Of a stretch of 64,000 nucleotides of DNA, positions 35,198 through 44,414 are shown piece by piece; within the stretch, counting starts at the first letter, position 1; each line of letters begins with the position of its first letter. A program made the translations under genes and the position numbers. The stretch covers positions 38,610 through 102,609 of the forward strand of contig DATKZQ010000199.1 in assembly GCA_035527895.1 (NCBI GenBank). Reading direction: 5' to 3'. This stretch comes from JADFWK01 sp035527895 (GTDB lineage: Bacteria > Desulfobacterota > DSM-4660 > Desulfatiglandales > B25-G16). The notes below the pieces were generated by a model, which searched no databases, was not told where the DNA came from, and saw only the letters and a program-made list of their open reading frames with translations.

Positions 35198-35560
35198 CTA
35201 TTTTGCCTTTCCAACCCAAGCATCTTCACCACGTAGGATGTAAAAATCGCCAGCCCACTTAGTTAACCATTCTGCTAGAAAATCCTCCTGGAAGGCTTTA
35301 GAGTCGAAATCCTTCTGCCAATCCTCGAGATTTGTCAGATCCATGATACCAATAAATTTCCAGGGTGATTTCACCTCTACCGGTTGGTTATTAGGGTCGT
35401 TGCCATCTCCCTTTACACCGCCCACCATTCTTGCAAGGGTGAAACCCTTACATGCAGGCAAGTTGATCATAAAAGGCCCTTTAAACTCCGCGCAATATTT
35501 TACATATTCTTCATCCGTAACCGTATCCTTTAAATTATAGAGAATTATTTCTTTTGACAT
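35198..35560 (-). CDS. Small dimeric alpha/beta-barrel protein (HapK/EthD-like)
   Basis: A 120-residue protein starting MSKEIILYNLKDTVTDEEYVKYC, whose pattern of strands and two helices suits the ferredoxin-like dimeric alpha/beta barrel group (REDY/HapK- or EthD-like). These small proteins often act on aromatic or quinone-type intermediates. ATG 35560 fits the domain; the longer frame adds an unlikely hydrophobic leader. It lies between the LIV binding protein and AOR 1 on the same strand. Family placement is tentative and the function unknown. Confidence 0.65.
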   Translation of the reverse strand: MSKEIILYNLKDTVTDEEYVKYCAEFKGPFMINLPACKGFTLARMVGGVKGDGNDPNNQPVEVKSPWKFIGIMDLTNLEDWQKDFDSKAFQEDFLAEWLTKWAGDFYILRGEDAWVGKAK

Positions 35561-35741
35561 TTTTTTTCTCTTTTCCTTTGAGAGAGACGAACTTATACCG
35601 AAGATGTGACTTGATAACGGAGGCAGTAGAAACCACCTCAAAGGCGTGGTTATCCAAAACCTGATAAACCTCCCGATCTGCTTTCGAGACAATGTCTTAA
35701 TTCAGGAATTTATTACACTGCACGTCTGATCTGATTACAAT

Positions 35742-35770
35742 TAACAATCAGTGTCTTCATCATCTGTCAA
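35742..35770 (-). promoter_or_regulatory. Candidate promoter upstream of the HapK-like gene
   Basis: On the minus strand a perfect TTGACA (35770-35765) is followed after 17 bases by TTGTTA/TGTTAAT, about 180 bases before the HapK-like start. The -10 match is weak. Confidence 0.25.
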
Positions 35771-35852
35771 GGTATTTTGTCTTAGGCGGTTCACCTCCTT
35801 TCGCAATCGAAAATGATATGGTCCCAAGAGTTAGATTTCAGGATAAGCCCTG

Positions 35853-37136
35853 TTATTCACGGATTGAGACCATCTTTGCCTGCACGGGTAGGTTGTTGTA
35901 ATTTCCATTAGAGACAAGCACCGCTTCAAAGGGGTATTTCTTTCCCTTGACCCATTGAAGGCATCCAGAAGGTGTGACGGCAATATTATCTTTGGTGAAT
36001 TTAGTGGGGCCTTGTAGGGTCTCAAGTTCGGTATCGGCGAGGGCCTTTCGGATTGTCTCCTTGTCCAGCGTTTGAGCCCGCCTCAGGGCGTCGGCCAAAA
36101 TCTCATAACCGGAATAGCACCCACCGATCGGTTGAGTCCACTGTTTGCCGGTCGCCACCTCGTAAGCATCGCTAAATTGCTTACTAGTTTCACCAGTCAG
36201 AGATGACTTGAATGGATAAGCAGAGTGCCACACGGCCTCCGATGTGACCCCGCGGCCCAAACCGCCGCCGATGGCCTCTATGGCCGAGGAAAAGAGTCCC
36301 GCTCTGCCGGCGGTGCAGGCCTTTGGTATAAATCCCATGCGGTAGCACTGTCTCCACAGCGTAGCGAAATCGGGTGGCGCCATGTTTGCAAATAGGATCT
36401 CCACGTTCTCTTTTTTCCAGCCATTTATCTGGGTGGTATAGTCCCTGGTCCCCTCGGGAAACCTACCCAAGTCAACCAGTTTATAACCTGCAGCTCTAAG
36501 CGCGCCATAGGCTCCTTCAGCCCATGCTATTCCATCGGCATCATTCTGGGCGCAAAGGCCAATAACTTTGTTGGTCTCAATTTGATCCCAGGCCTCCATG
36601 AAGGAAGCATTATAATCCTTTACGCTAAAGGAAGCATCAAAACACCAATGATACGGCCCTCCCGGCAAAAACATTTCAACAGGCATCATGGTGCTGACCG
36701 ATGGCATCTTGAACCTTTCGCAAACACCTGCAACCGGACTCACCGTGGCTGGTGTGCAAGAGACATACATAATGTCTATCTTGTCTCGGAGTATAAGCTT
36801 GGAAGCCAGTTCAGCTGCCTTTGTCGGGTCGCTCTCCGTGTCCAAAATCTTTACCTTGAGGGGCAATTTTTCCCCGAATTCCTTTATGTAGATGCCGCCA
36901 TCCTTATTGATATCAGCCAAGGCCTTATTGTCCAGCCATGGCGAGGATTCGCCAAACGCTGCCACAGGACCGGTAATGGGCAGGGGACGCCCCACGAGGA
37001 TGTGGTCCCTTGAAGCTGCCCGCGCTGGCTTGAGGAGCTTTGGGAAAGTAGATGAGATACCAATTGCACCCGCTGTATATCCCACCTTCTTCATAAAATC
37101 CCGACGAGTCATACCCTTTTTCTTGTCATTTTTCAT
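35853..37136 (-). CDS. Tat-exported branched-chain-type ABC substrate-binding protein 1
   Basis: A 427-residue periplasmic binding protein of the LivJ/Peripla_BP_6 type. It begins with a twin-arginine signal (MTRRDFMKKVGYTAGAIGIS) ending near PARAASRD; the mature part opens with ILVGRPLPITGPVAAFGESS. DTESDPTKAAELASKLIL is the family helix. ATG 37136 has AAGGAGGTG upstream. LIV-type systems often import aromatic compounds rather than amino acids. It follows the permease genes livH and livM and is paralogous to the binding protein at 44415-45719. Confidence 0.9.
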   Translation of the reverse strand: MKNDKKKGMTRRDFMKKVGYTAGAIGISSTFPKLLKPARAASRDHILVGRPLPITGPVAAFGESSPWLDNKALADINKDGGIYIKEFGEKLPLKVKILDTESDPTKAAELASKLILRDKIDIMYVSCTPATVSPVAGVCERFKMPSVSTMMPVEMFLPGGPYHWCFDASFSVKDYNASFMEAWDQIETNKVIGLCAQNDADGIAWAEGAYGALRAAGYKLVDLGRFPEGTRDYTTQINGWKKENVEILFANMAPPDFATLWRQCYRMGFIPKACTAGRAGLFSSAIEAIGGGLGRGVTSEAVWHSAYPFKSSLTGETSKQFSDAYEVATGKQWTQPIGGCYSGYEILADALRRAQTLDKETIRKALADTELETLQGPTKFTKDNIAVTPSGCLQWVKGKKYPFEAVLVSNGNYNNLPVQAKMVSIRE

Positions 37137-37310
37137 CTTACACCTCCTTTTTTTCATCTTTCGAGCCTTTCAGAAAATTCGGAAATTCTTATCCTGTAAG
37201 GGTCCCCATTTTATTATTCACGTCCACCTCTAAAATCCCGGCTCACTTGGAATGAGAGCAGCTTAGAATCAGTTCATCGATTTAGGTTTTCGAGCTCAGA
37301 ATTTTGAGGA

Positions 37311-38255
37311 CTATCTCCTTCGGGGAGAAAGAATTTCAAAGCCGAGTCTTTCCTGTATGGACCCCATGATACCCTTAGGAGCAACCAGGATGACCATAAT
37401 CGCTATCGCCCCCAATATGAGTAGGCTCACTGAGATATATTCGGCCAACCACTGCGATAGAAGCACGTAAATGAAGGCCCCTACAATCGGCCCTTCAATA
37501 GTGCCAATCCCCCCAATGACAACAATAAAGACCAGTTTCACCGTCCAGTCAATGGCAAACGCCTTATAGGGCTGGATAAATACCTGGAACGTATATAAAA
37601 CCCCCGCCGTGAGTCCTGTAACGAGGGCTGCGATCAAGAAGCAGAAAAGCTTTGAACGAAACACTTCTACCCCCATGGTACTCGAGACTGCCTCATCATC
37701 TCGCATGGCCATCAGGCCGAGGCCTATCTTTGAGCGCAGAATCCCATAGACCAGAACAACGGCACCGACCCCGATGATAAGAGCGCCGTAATAGAGGGCC
37801 GCAATAGAGGGCGGATGTCCTGGTTTTATGAAAAGCCCCTGTGCATACTTGACGTATCTCCACTGCCCAAACGAGAGCAGCAGCGCCTCGGCAAAAATCC
37901 ACGTCCCAATGCCGAAGTACACCCCTTTCATACGAAAGATGAACAGGGACATGAATAAAGCAAGCAAAGCGGATAGAATACCGCCAATAGCAACGCTAAG
38001 CCAAATGTTGACGCCATAATAGTTCGTCGCGACCGCTACGGTGTACCCGCTGAAGCCGATAAAGGCCTGCTGACCGAGCGACAGCAGGCCGGAATAGCCG
38101 ATCAGCAGATTCCACATCTGTCCAAGTGCCAAATAGAGGCAAAAGAGCATGCAAAAGAGGACCACATAGTCGGAGCCCCAGACAGGGGCAGTCGCAAGCG
38201 CCAGTACCAAAAACCCCCAAACATACCATCGTGCTTTATAGACTAGCTCTCCCAT
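37311..38255 (-). CDS. livM: Branched-chain-type ABC permease LivM
   Basis: A 314-residue membrane permease with about ten hydrophobic helices. LivM signatures include LWNLLIGYSGLLSLGQQAFIGFSGY, the EAA-like GLMAMRDDEAVSSTMGV loop and GGIGTIEGPIVGAFI. ATG 38255 is chosen; a GTG two codons upstream is possible. It pairs with LivH, whose stop lies just upstream. Confidence 0.92.
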   Translation of the reverse strand: MGELVYKARWYVWGFLVLALATAPVWGSDYVVLFCMLFCLYLALGQMWNLLIGYSGLLSLGQQAFIGFSGYTVAVATNYYGVNIWLSVAIGGILSALLALFMSLFIFRMKGVYFGIGTWIFAEALLLSFGQWRYVKYAQGLFIKPGHPPSIAALYYGALIIGVGAVVLVYGILRSKIGLGLMAMRDDEAVSSTMGVEVFRSKLFCFLIAALVTGLTAGVLYTFQVFIQPYKAFAIDWTVKLVFIVVIGGIGTIEGPIVGAFIYVLLSQWLAEYISVSLLILGAIAIMVILVAPKGIMGSIQERLGFEILSPRRR

Positions 38256-38261
38256 AACCAC

Positions 38262-39125
38262 CTACACCGTCCCAAATATCCCCTGAGGCCTCAATGCCAG
38301 GACAACCAACAACACCACGTAGCCACTGAGCAGTTGGTAGCCGGGCCCCAGAAAGTGGGCACCCATAAGCTGTGCCATAGCCAGAATAAATCCACCGACA
38401 AAACACCCCTTCATGCTGCCAAAGCCACCGATGACGATAACTCCAAAGGCAACGATAAGATACTGAGGCCCCGTATGCGGGTAAAAGGTAAAGGTGGTGC
38501 CGATGAGTACACCTGCAATGCCGGCCGTCATCATGGCGATTCCCATGGCCTTGGCATAGATGTTCTTTGTATTGATGCCCATCAGTTGAGCCGCGCCCTC
38601 GTCATCCGAGGCCGCCCGTATAGCACGGCCAAGATAGCTCTTCTGAAAGAAGTAGTAGAGACAAAAGATAACTGCTAACCCTGCCAAGAAATCCACGAGG
38701 TAGACAACCGGTATATTCAAAGATCCGGTTACCGGGATAGTCTTGAGGGTGAGACTACTCATCAAGCTTCGGGCATCGGGGGTGAAAACTAAAAGCAGGA
38801 GGTTCTGCAAAATGATCGAAAGGCCAAAGGCTACCAGCAGGGGCGGCTCCATCTCTTTCCCCAACACCCGGTTCAGAAGAAATCCCTGAACGAAAAACCC
38901 GACACAGTACATGATCGGTACCACAGCCAGAATCGTCCAATAAGGGCTGAGCCCTGTTGAGCTGGCCAAAACGAGACTGAGAAAGCTGCCCAGAATCATG
39001 AGGTCGCCATGGGCGAGATTCACCAGTTTAACGATCCCAAACATGGTGGACAGCCCGATGGCAATCACGGCATAGAGGCCACCCAGCAGGATGCCGTTCA
39101 GTATCGGTTGTAATATATCTTGCAT
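38262..39125 (-). CDS. livH: Branched-chain-type ABC permease LivH
   Basis: A 287-residue permease with about eight hydrophobic helices. LivH motifs are GLSTMFGIVKLVNLAHGDLMILGSF, RAIRAASDDEGAAQLMGI and GGFGSMKGCFVGGFILA. ATG 39125 with AGGAG is preferred over an in-frame GTG two codons earlier. Forms the channel with LivM. Confidence 0.92.
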   Translation of the reverse strand: MQDILQPILNGILLGGLYAVIAIGLSTMFGIVKLVNLAHGDLMILGSFLSLVLASSTGLSPYWTILAVVPIMYCVGFFVQGFLLNRVLGKEMEPPLLVAFGLSIILQNLLLLVFTPDARSLMSSLTLKTIPVTGSLNIPVVYLVDFLAGLAVIFCLYYFFQKSYLGRAIRAASDDEGAAQLMGINTKNIYAKAMGIAMMTAGIAGVLIGTTFTFYPHTGPQYLIVAFGVIVIGGFGSMKGCFVGGFILAMAQLMGAHFLGPGYQLLSGYVVLLVVLALRPQGIFGTV

Positions 39126-39165
39126 ACCCACTCCTGTGTGATCATACGGTGCGTGGGGGCTAAGA

Positions 39166-39882
39166 TCAAATGCCGAAATAGGCCTTCTTGACCCGCTCCT
39201 CGGTCAACACCCCCGGTTGCCCCTCCAGGACCACCTTGCCCTCCAGCAGGATATAGGTATAGTCTGCCGCCTTGAGGCTTCGGGTGATGTCCTGCTCCAC
39301 CAGCACGATGGTGATGCCCTCCGTGTTGATCTGCTTCAGTCGCTTATAGATCCCGGCGATAATCACCGGTGCCAGCCCCAGGGAGATCTCATCGCAGAGG
39401 ATGAGTTTCGGCGCTGACATCAAGGCCCGACCGACGGCAAGCATCTGCTGCTCTCCTCCACTGAGGGTGTCTGCCATCTGATCACGCCTGTCTTTGAGGA
39501 CCGGAAAGAGCTCGTAGATGGTAGCCAGGGCCCGCTCTCGCCCGGGCCTCGATTGTGGTGTGTAGGAGCCGATAACGAGGTTCTCGTAGACGGTCAGCCG
39601 GGGAAAGACCCGTCTCCCCTCGGGAACCAGGGAGATGCCCCGGGCCACGGTCTCATGGGGGGGCTGGCCGTCGATGCGGTTGCCGTGAAACTCGATGGTT
39701 CCCCTGGTGGGGGTAAACAGGCCTGAGGTGGTATTGAGCAGGGTGGATTTGCCGGCACCGTTGGCACCGATGATCGAGACCACGTTACCTTCCTGGACCT
39801 GAACCGAGACATCCCAGAGGGCCTGGAAGTCCTTGTAGTGGACATCCAGCCCGCTGACCTGAAGGGCAACCGTTTCCGCCAT
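39166..39882 (-). CDS. livF: Branched-chain-type ABC ATPase LivF
   Basis: A 238-residue ATP-binding subunit. Walker A GANGAGKSTLLN, signature LSGGEQQMLAVGRAL, Walker B LILCDEISLGLAP and switch His region LVEQDITRSLK are complete. ATG 39882 overlaps the LivG stop (ATGA); the longer upstream frame is rejected because it lies entirely over LivG. Confidence 0.93.
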   Translation of the reverse strand: MAETVALQVSGLDVHYKDFQALWDVSVQVQEGNVVSIIGANGAGKSTLLNTTSGLFTPTRGTIEFHGNRIDGQPPHETVARGISLVPEGRRVFPRLTVYENLVIGSYTPQSRPGRERALATIYELFPVLKDRRDQMADTLSGGEQQMLAVGRALMSAPKLILCDEISLGLAPVIIAGIYKRLKQINTEGITIVLVEQDITRSLKAADYTYILLEGKVVLEGQPGVLTEERVKKAYFGI

Positions 39883-40607
39883 CACTCCTCCTCCACCCCG
39901 AGGTAGCACTCCAGTACCTCCGGTGAGCACATGACCTCCTTGGGATCGCCGCACTGCAAGAAGCCCCCCTCGGCGATGCACAACAGCCGGTGCACCCCCT
40001 CGGACATCATCATGAGGATGTGCTCGATCCACACGATGGTGACCCCCCGGCTCCAGATCTTGTTGACCGTCTCGAGGATCTGCTCGCCCTCCTTCTCGGT
40101 GAGCCCCCCGGCCACCTCATCCAATAAGATCAGGTTCGGCTGGGTTGCCAGGGCCCTTCCGAGCTCCAGTTTCTTGCGGTTTAAAAGGGATAGGCCGCCG
40201 GCAAGGGTATCCTTCATGGAAACCATATCGACCAGCTCCAGGATGTCGTGGATCTGGTTGCGGGCGTGGCGCTCGCTCAGGCCCCCGCCGTGCATAGCAC
40301 CGACTAAGAGGTTCTCGTACACGGTGAGCTTGTCAAAGGGATGGGGGATCTGGTAGGTCCGGCCCATGCCCAGGTGACAGCGCCGGGCCGGGGATTCATC
40401 GGTGATGTCTTTTCCCAGAAAGGTGATGGTTCCGCCGTCTGGCTTAAAGACCCCGGTGAGCAGATTAAACACCGTGGTCTTGCCGGCACCGTTGGGGCCC
40501 ATGATGCCCAGGATCTCCCCTTCTTTCACCTCAAAGGACAGCTGGCTGACTGCCGCCAGGTGGCCGAAGTTCTTCTGCAGATGGTCTACCACCAGGATGT
40601 CGGTCAT
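39882..40607 (-). CDS. livG: Branched-chain-type ABC ATPase LivG
   Basis: A 241-residue ATP-binding subunit. Walker A GPNGAGKTTVFNLLTG and Walker B LILLDEVAGGL are intact. The signature loop reads GGLSLLNRKKLELGRAL, which departs from the usual LivG NLPYGQQRRLE pattern. It is the first gene of the livGFHM-binding protein set, about 100 bases downstream of AOR 2. Confidence 0.92.
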   Translation of the reverse strand: MTDILVVDHLQKNFGHLAAVSQLSFEVKEGEILGIMGPNGAGKTTVFNLLTGVFKPDGGTITFLGKDITDESPARRCHLGMGRTYQIPHPFDKLTVYENLLVGAMHGGGLSERHARNQIHDILELVDMVSMKDTLAGGLSLLNRKKLELGRALATQPNLILLDEVAGGLTEKEGEQILETVNKIWSRGVTIVWIEHILMMMSEGVHRLLCIAEGGFLQCGDPKEVMCSPEVLECYLGVEEE

Positions 40608-40712
40608 GGGTAATCTCTCCGTTAGGGCTTTCTACCTCCTCCAAATGGACATTACAGGGGCTTCTTTGCGTCTATGAGCGGTTGCCGATCCCCTGTTGTC
40701 AAGAAAAGCTCA

Positions 40713-42488
40713 TCAATCATTATCTCGGAGCCTTCCCTTCTCATCCCAACCCCGCACGCTATAGTAGTCTGCAAGGAGTTGCTCCATCTGCCCCCTGGTG
40801 ATCACTTTACCGGTTTCAGGCAACGCTTCCGTGTAAAAGCGCTTTGGTAAGTGATCTTCTTCTGGACTCAGTCCTTCTCTAATGTTGAACCGCCGCGTAT
40901 TGTTGGTTATAGCGCCTGCTATGGATCTCATACGCTCCCTATCCATCTCCAGGCCTGTGATACCCTTAATCACGATGGCCAGTTCTTCCCATTGATACAG
41001 GTCTCGGTAGAAGCGACAGAGAATGAGTGAATCGAAAATGGTCAATCGATCCTCCCATTCTGCGAACATCTCCGCCTTACCTTCAATCTGATCCGGGTCT
41101 ATCATATTGGCTAACTCAGGCTTATAAAAGGTGGCCCTGAGATGGCAAGCACCCCGATCAGAGGTTCCATAGGCAAGCCCCATACCCTTCAGTATCCTGG
41201 GGTCGTATCCTGCCGGTTCCATTCCCTTGACATGGATTGCCTGGTCTTCCATATCCCAGGCCTTTGCCACAGTCTTGATGCCCTTGGCCAAGGTGTCCCC
41301 AATACCTCTCCGGTAGACGATGTCCTCCAGAAGACCGGCGATCTTGTCTACCTGGCCGTAGTCGATATCATAATCGATCTTTCCCTGGCGGGACGCCTCA
41401 ATGGTGAACGCCACCAAATTACCAGCGCTTATGGTATCAAGACCCAGACGGTCGCAGATGTCATTCAGGTAAGCTATTTCCTCGATACTGTCTACCTCGC
41501 AGAGCCCTCCCAAGGCGTAAATGGTTTCGTACTCAGGTCCCTCGATCCTGAGCCCCTTATGGCGCCCCTGTTTCACCGTAGCTAGTCTCCCGCAGGCGAT
41601 GAAGCACCTTCGGCAGGCATGGGGGAGAACATTCAGACGCTCATGTAAGGCTGGCGCATTGATGCTCTGTTGGTGTTCGGCCCGGCCCTTATGCCAGTAC
41701 CGGGTCGGAAAGCTGCCAACCCCGCTCATGACATCAACCATCATGGGCGTGCCCATTGTCTTATAGTTAAGCACTCCCTTGTCGTCCTTTGCCTTCTTAG
41801 CGAACTCCTTTGCAAAGGTCTTTACCAGTTCAGGGTTGGCCAATCCCTTCTTCTTTTTGCCCCGGAAGGCGATGGCCTTGATTCCTTTCGACCCCATTAC
41901 CGCTCCGACGCCCGTGCGGCCAGCACTCCTCCAATAGTCGTTTTCGATGACTGCAAAGGCTACCCGGTTCTCCCCTGCGGGCCCTATGCACACGACACCG
42001 CAGTTCTTGGCATCGGGCCGGTTCTCTTTGATCAAGGCCTTGACTCGATCTTCGGTCACATAAGACTCCGTTCCCCAGAGGTCTTGGGCTGAATGAAAAT
42101 AGGCTCCCTCCTCGCTGACCTCGATCCACACCGGGTCCATTGAGGCCCCTTTGATCATCACAGCATCGTAGCCTGTCCGTGCCATATACTCCGCTGCAGT
42201 ACCCCCTGAATAGGATTCCGAATAGTAGCCTGTCTGTGGGGATTTCGTGAAAACCCCATGGCGACACGAACCCCAGATCGGTGTGTCAGTTACAGGCCCG
42301 GTTGCGATGATCAGGTGATTGTCCGGGGAGAGGGGATCAACCTGCGGAGGATTATGCTGAATGAGGAGATGGGTGGCCAAACCCTTCCCACCCAAGGTTC
42401 CTCGCAAGATTTCGTCAGGGATGTGATTGATGGCAAAGGATTTCTTGTTCATATCAATCTCTAACAGCCTGTTGTAAAAACCGAACAT
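40713..42488 (-). CDS. Aldehyde:ferredoxin oxidoreductase family protein (AOR 2)
   Basis: A 591-residue second AOR-family tungstopterin protein, clearly different from AOR 1. It has GPVTDTPIWGSCRHGVFTKS, CIGPAGENRVAFAV and GRTGVGAVMGSKGIKAIAFRG cofactor loops, [4Fe-4S] Cys in CRRCFIACGR and a later LILCRFYRD, and CDRLGLDTISAGN. ATG 42488 is taken; an ATG three codons earlier is closer to the AAGGA site. It directly precedes the LIV transporter genes, suggesting it acts on the imported compound. Confidence 0.9.
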   Translation of the reverse strand: MFGFYNRLLEIDMNKKSFAINHIPDEILRGTLGGKGLATHLLIQHNPPQVDPLSPDNHLIIATGPVTDTPIWGSCRHGVFTKSPQTGYYSESYSGGTAAEYMARTGYDAVMIKGASMDPVWIEVSEEGAYFHSAQDLWGTESYVTEDRVKALIKENRPDAKNCGVVCIGPAGENRVAFAVIENDYWRSAGRTGVGAVMGSKGIKAIAFRGKKKKGLANPELVKTFAKEFAKKAKDDKGVLNYKTMGTPMMVDVMSGVGSFPTRYWHKGRAEHQQSINAPALHERLNVLPHACRRCFIACGRLATVKQGRHKGLRIEGPEYETIYALGGLCEVDSIEEIAYLNDICDRLGLDTISAGNLVAFTIEASRQGKIDYDIDYGQVDKIAGLLEDIVYRRGIGDTLAKGIKTVAKAWDMEDQAIHVKGMEPAGYDPRILKGMGLAYGTSDRGACHLRATFYKPELANMIDPDQIEGKAEMFAEWEDRLTIFDSLILCRFYRDLYQWEELAIVIKGITGLEMDRERMRSIAGAITNNTRRFNIREGLSPEEDHLPKRFYTEALPETGKVITRGQMEQLLADYYSVRGWDEKGRLRDND

Positions 42489-42682
42489 ATGTCGCATATC
42501 CTTTCTTAAGATAATTGCGATACTATCGCGCTCGCAGCATGCATGTTAGACGTCTAGGTAAACAGGGGCCTCCGTTCGCTTTGCACAGATACCGTTACCC
42601 GTTGATGCTTTGAGGGGTTGAAAATTCGCCGATGCCATCACTACGGACCGCAAGAGATTCCGTTCTTTTGAATGATTGTGAA

Positions 42683-43126
42683 TCAATCATACTGGACGAG
42701 CTCTATGGTCACCCCTTCCGGGTCCTTCATATACGTAGCCCAAACACCTGGCCGGAGGTTCTCGGGAGGGCAGTGAAACCGAACCCCCGCATCGGAGAGA
42801 CGCTCATAGAACTGGTGTATGTTCTTAACGGTAAGGGCAAAGTGGGTGAGCCCGAAGTCACACTGGCGCTTCGGACCGCATTCGTCTCCGGCCGGCGTGT
42901 GGTACTTAAACAGTTCAAGCCGCGTTCCAAAACCTTTGAGCATAACAACGTGGGCGTCCGCATCGGATAGCCCAACTACCCTGGACAGGCCTTCCCCGCT
43001 ATAGTGGTCTCTGTCCCAGTCAACCTCGAAACCCAAAAGGTCCCGATAGAATTCCAGCGCTCTATCCAAGTCCCTGACGGATATAGCCACATGGTGCCAT
43101 GTTCCCTCCATCGCATCGGCAGACAT
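42683..43126 (-). CDS. VOC-superfamily (glyoxalase/extradiol-dioxygenase fold) protein
   Basis: A 147-residue single VOC module pair. Metal ligand candidates are the His of WHHVAISVRDLDRALEFY, His of LTHFALTV and Glu of VTIELVQYD. Such proteins include lyases, epimerases and isomerases; oxygen-dependent ring cleavage is unlikely in this anaerobic setting. ATG 43126 has AAGGGAG upstream. It lies between the 3-hydroxyisobutyrate-dehydrogenase-type gene and AOR 2. Confidence 0.85.
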   Translation of the reverse strand: MSADAMEGTWHHVAISVRDLDRALEFYRDLLGFEVDWDRDHYSGEGLSRVVGLSDADAHVVMLKGFGTRLELFKYHTPAGDECGPKRQCDFGLTHFALTVKNIHQFYERLSDAGVRFHCPPENLRPGVWATYMKDPEGVTIELVQYD

Positions 43127-43150
43127 AACGGTAACTCCCTTTTGTGCCCT

Positions 43151-43212
43151 GCTGCTGCCCAGTCATCCAGATGTATGAAGCCAGAAGTCAAGGCGCGCAA
43201 CTGGACAGCAGC
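43151..43212 (-). other. Long-loop inverted repeat before the VOC gene
   Basis: GCTGCTGCCCAG (43151-43162) and CTGGACAGCAGC (43201-43212) are inverted copies with one mismatch and a 38-base loop, located 25-86 bases upstream of the VOC start on the minus strand. It could be a terminator for the preceding gene or a leader structure. Confidence 0.35.
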
Positions 43213-43390
43213 CAATCTAGAGTAACTTACTGAAAGAACTTCAAGACGTATAACTAACTTGATTACGCTCATTCAGTTCAGCCCGCTGAAGGGACTTGTC
43301 GAAACCGCTTTCAGCTGAGTTAACCGAAATCAGCTCGCATCAGTTTCCCTATCCTCATCCTCCCAAGTTGAAGTGCACAGTATTATTGGC

Positions 43391-44281
43391 CTACGCCTTG
43401 ATACCGGCCATCTCCTCCAGCAACGTGACGAGACCGAAGAAATCGAGTTCTCCCTTTCCTTGTGCCTTCATGGTCCCGAGGAACTGGCGAACGAGGGATG
43501 TCATGGGCATGGGCACGTTATTGGCCTTTCCCGTGTCCAGGGCGATATCGAAGTCCTTGGCCATCTGCGCGGCAGTGAATGCCGGAGCATAGTTCCGATC
43601 CTTGAGCATCTGGGCCTTGTACCCAACCAGTGGCGATGCCACGACGCTGCTATTGACGATGTCGATCATCTGGTTCCAGTCTATCCCTCCGCCCTCACCA
43701 AAGGTAAGGGCCTCGGCGGTCATGGCCGATGTGAGCCCCACCATCATGTTAAGCACCAACTTCAGATAGCGAGCCTCCTCTCCGGTGCCCACATGAAAGG
43801 ACTTTTGGCCCATGACACCGAAGATATCCACGCACTGATCATAGACATCCTTGGGGCCGGACGCAAAAATCGTGAGGGTACCCGCAGCAGCGAGGGCGGT
43901 ACTCCCCGATACCGGGGCCCGCAGATATTTGATGCCCTTCTTTGCAGCAACCTCGGCAACACGAGCCGATGCCACCGGGGACACGGTGCTCATATCGATA
44001 TAGATGGTTCCCGACTTTGCCGCCTGAAAGGCCCCGTCAGGACCGATAGAGACCGCCTCCAGGGCGGGGTCATCTGAAATCATGGAGATAATCACATCAG
44101 CATCGGCAGCCACGGCCTTGGCCGAATCTGCAACCTGAGCTCCTTGGTCTGCTAATTCTTCCCTTTTCTCTTCGACTATATCGTAGACAGTGAGGGGATA
44201 GCCTGCTTTCATGAGCCTTTTGGACATGGGCATCCCCATTTTGCCCAGACCAATCCATCCTATTTTTTGTTTATCTGCCAC
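43391..44281 (-). CDS. 3-hydroxyisobutyrate-dehydrogenase-family oxidoreductase
   Basis: A 296-residue beta-hydroxyacid dehydrogenase. The NAD-binding GLGKMGMPMSKRL, the substrate loop APVSGSTALAAAGTLTIFASG and the catalytic Lys in RYLKLVLNMMVG are intact. Members oxidise 3-hydroxy acids or reduce semialdehydes. It starts with GTG at 44281 and lies 133 bases after binding protein 2. Substrate unknown; a hydroxy acid from ring cleavage or side-chain degradation is plausible. Confidence 0.88.
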   Translation of the reverse strand: MADKQKIGWIGLGKMGMPMSKRLMKAGYPLTVYDIVEEKREELADQGAQVADSAKAVAADADVIISMISDDPALEAVSIGPDGAFQAAKSGTIYIDMSTVSPVASARVAEVAAKKGIKYLRAPVSGSTALAAAGTLTIFASGPKDVYDQCVDIFGVMGQKSFHVGTGEEARYLKLVLNMMVGLTSAMTAEALTFGEGGGIDWNQMIDIVNSSVVASPLVGYKAQMLKDRNYAPAFTAAQMAKDFDIALDTGKANNVPMPMTSLVRQFLGTMKAQGKGELDFFGLVTLLEEMAGIKA

Positions 44282-44414
44282 ACTCTTGCTCTTTTCAACT
44301 CATCAAAAGACATTGTCTTTCTTTAAGAAATCTTGTACGCATCTAGGCAACAGAAGAGGAACTATGACAAAAGCCCCCATGTGTTTCCGCCATAGTTCCT
44401 CGGTATGCTAGAAG

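Noticed and set aside
42683..43126. Extradiol dioxygenase reading of the VOC protein
   Set aside because: Too short and in an anaerobic gene context with no oxygenase partner; left as a VOC-fold protein of unknown reaction.
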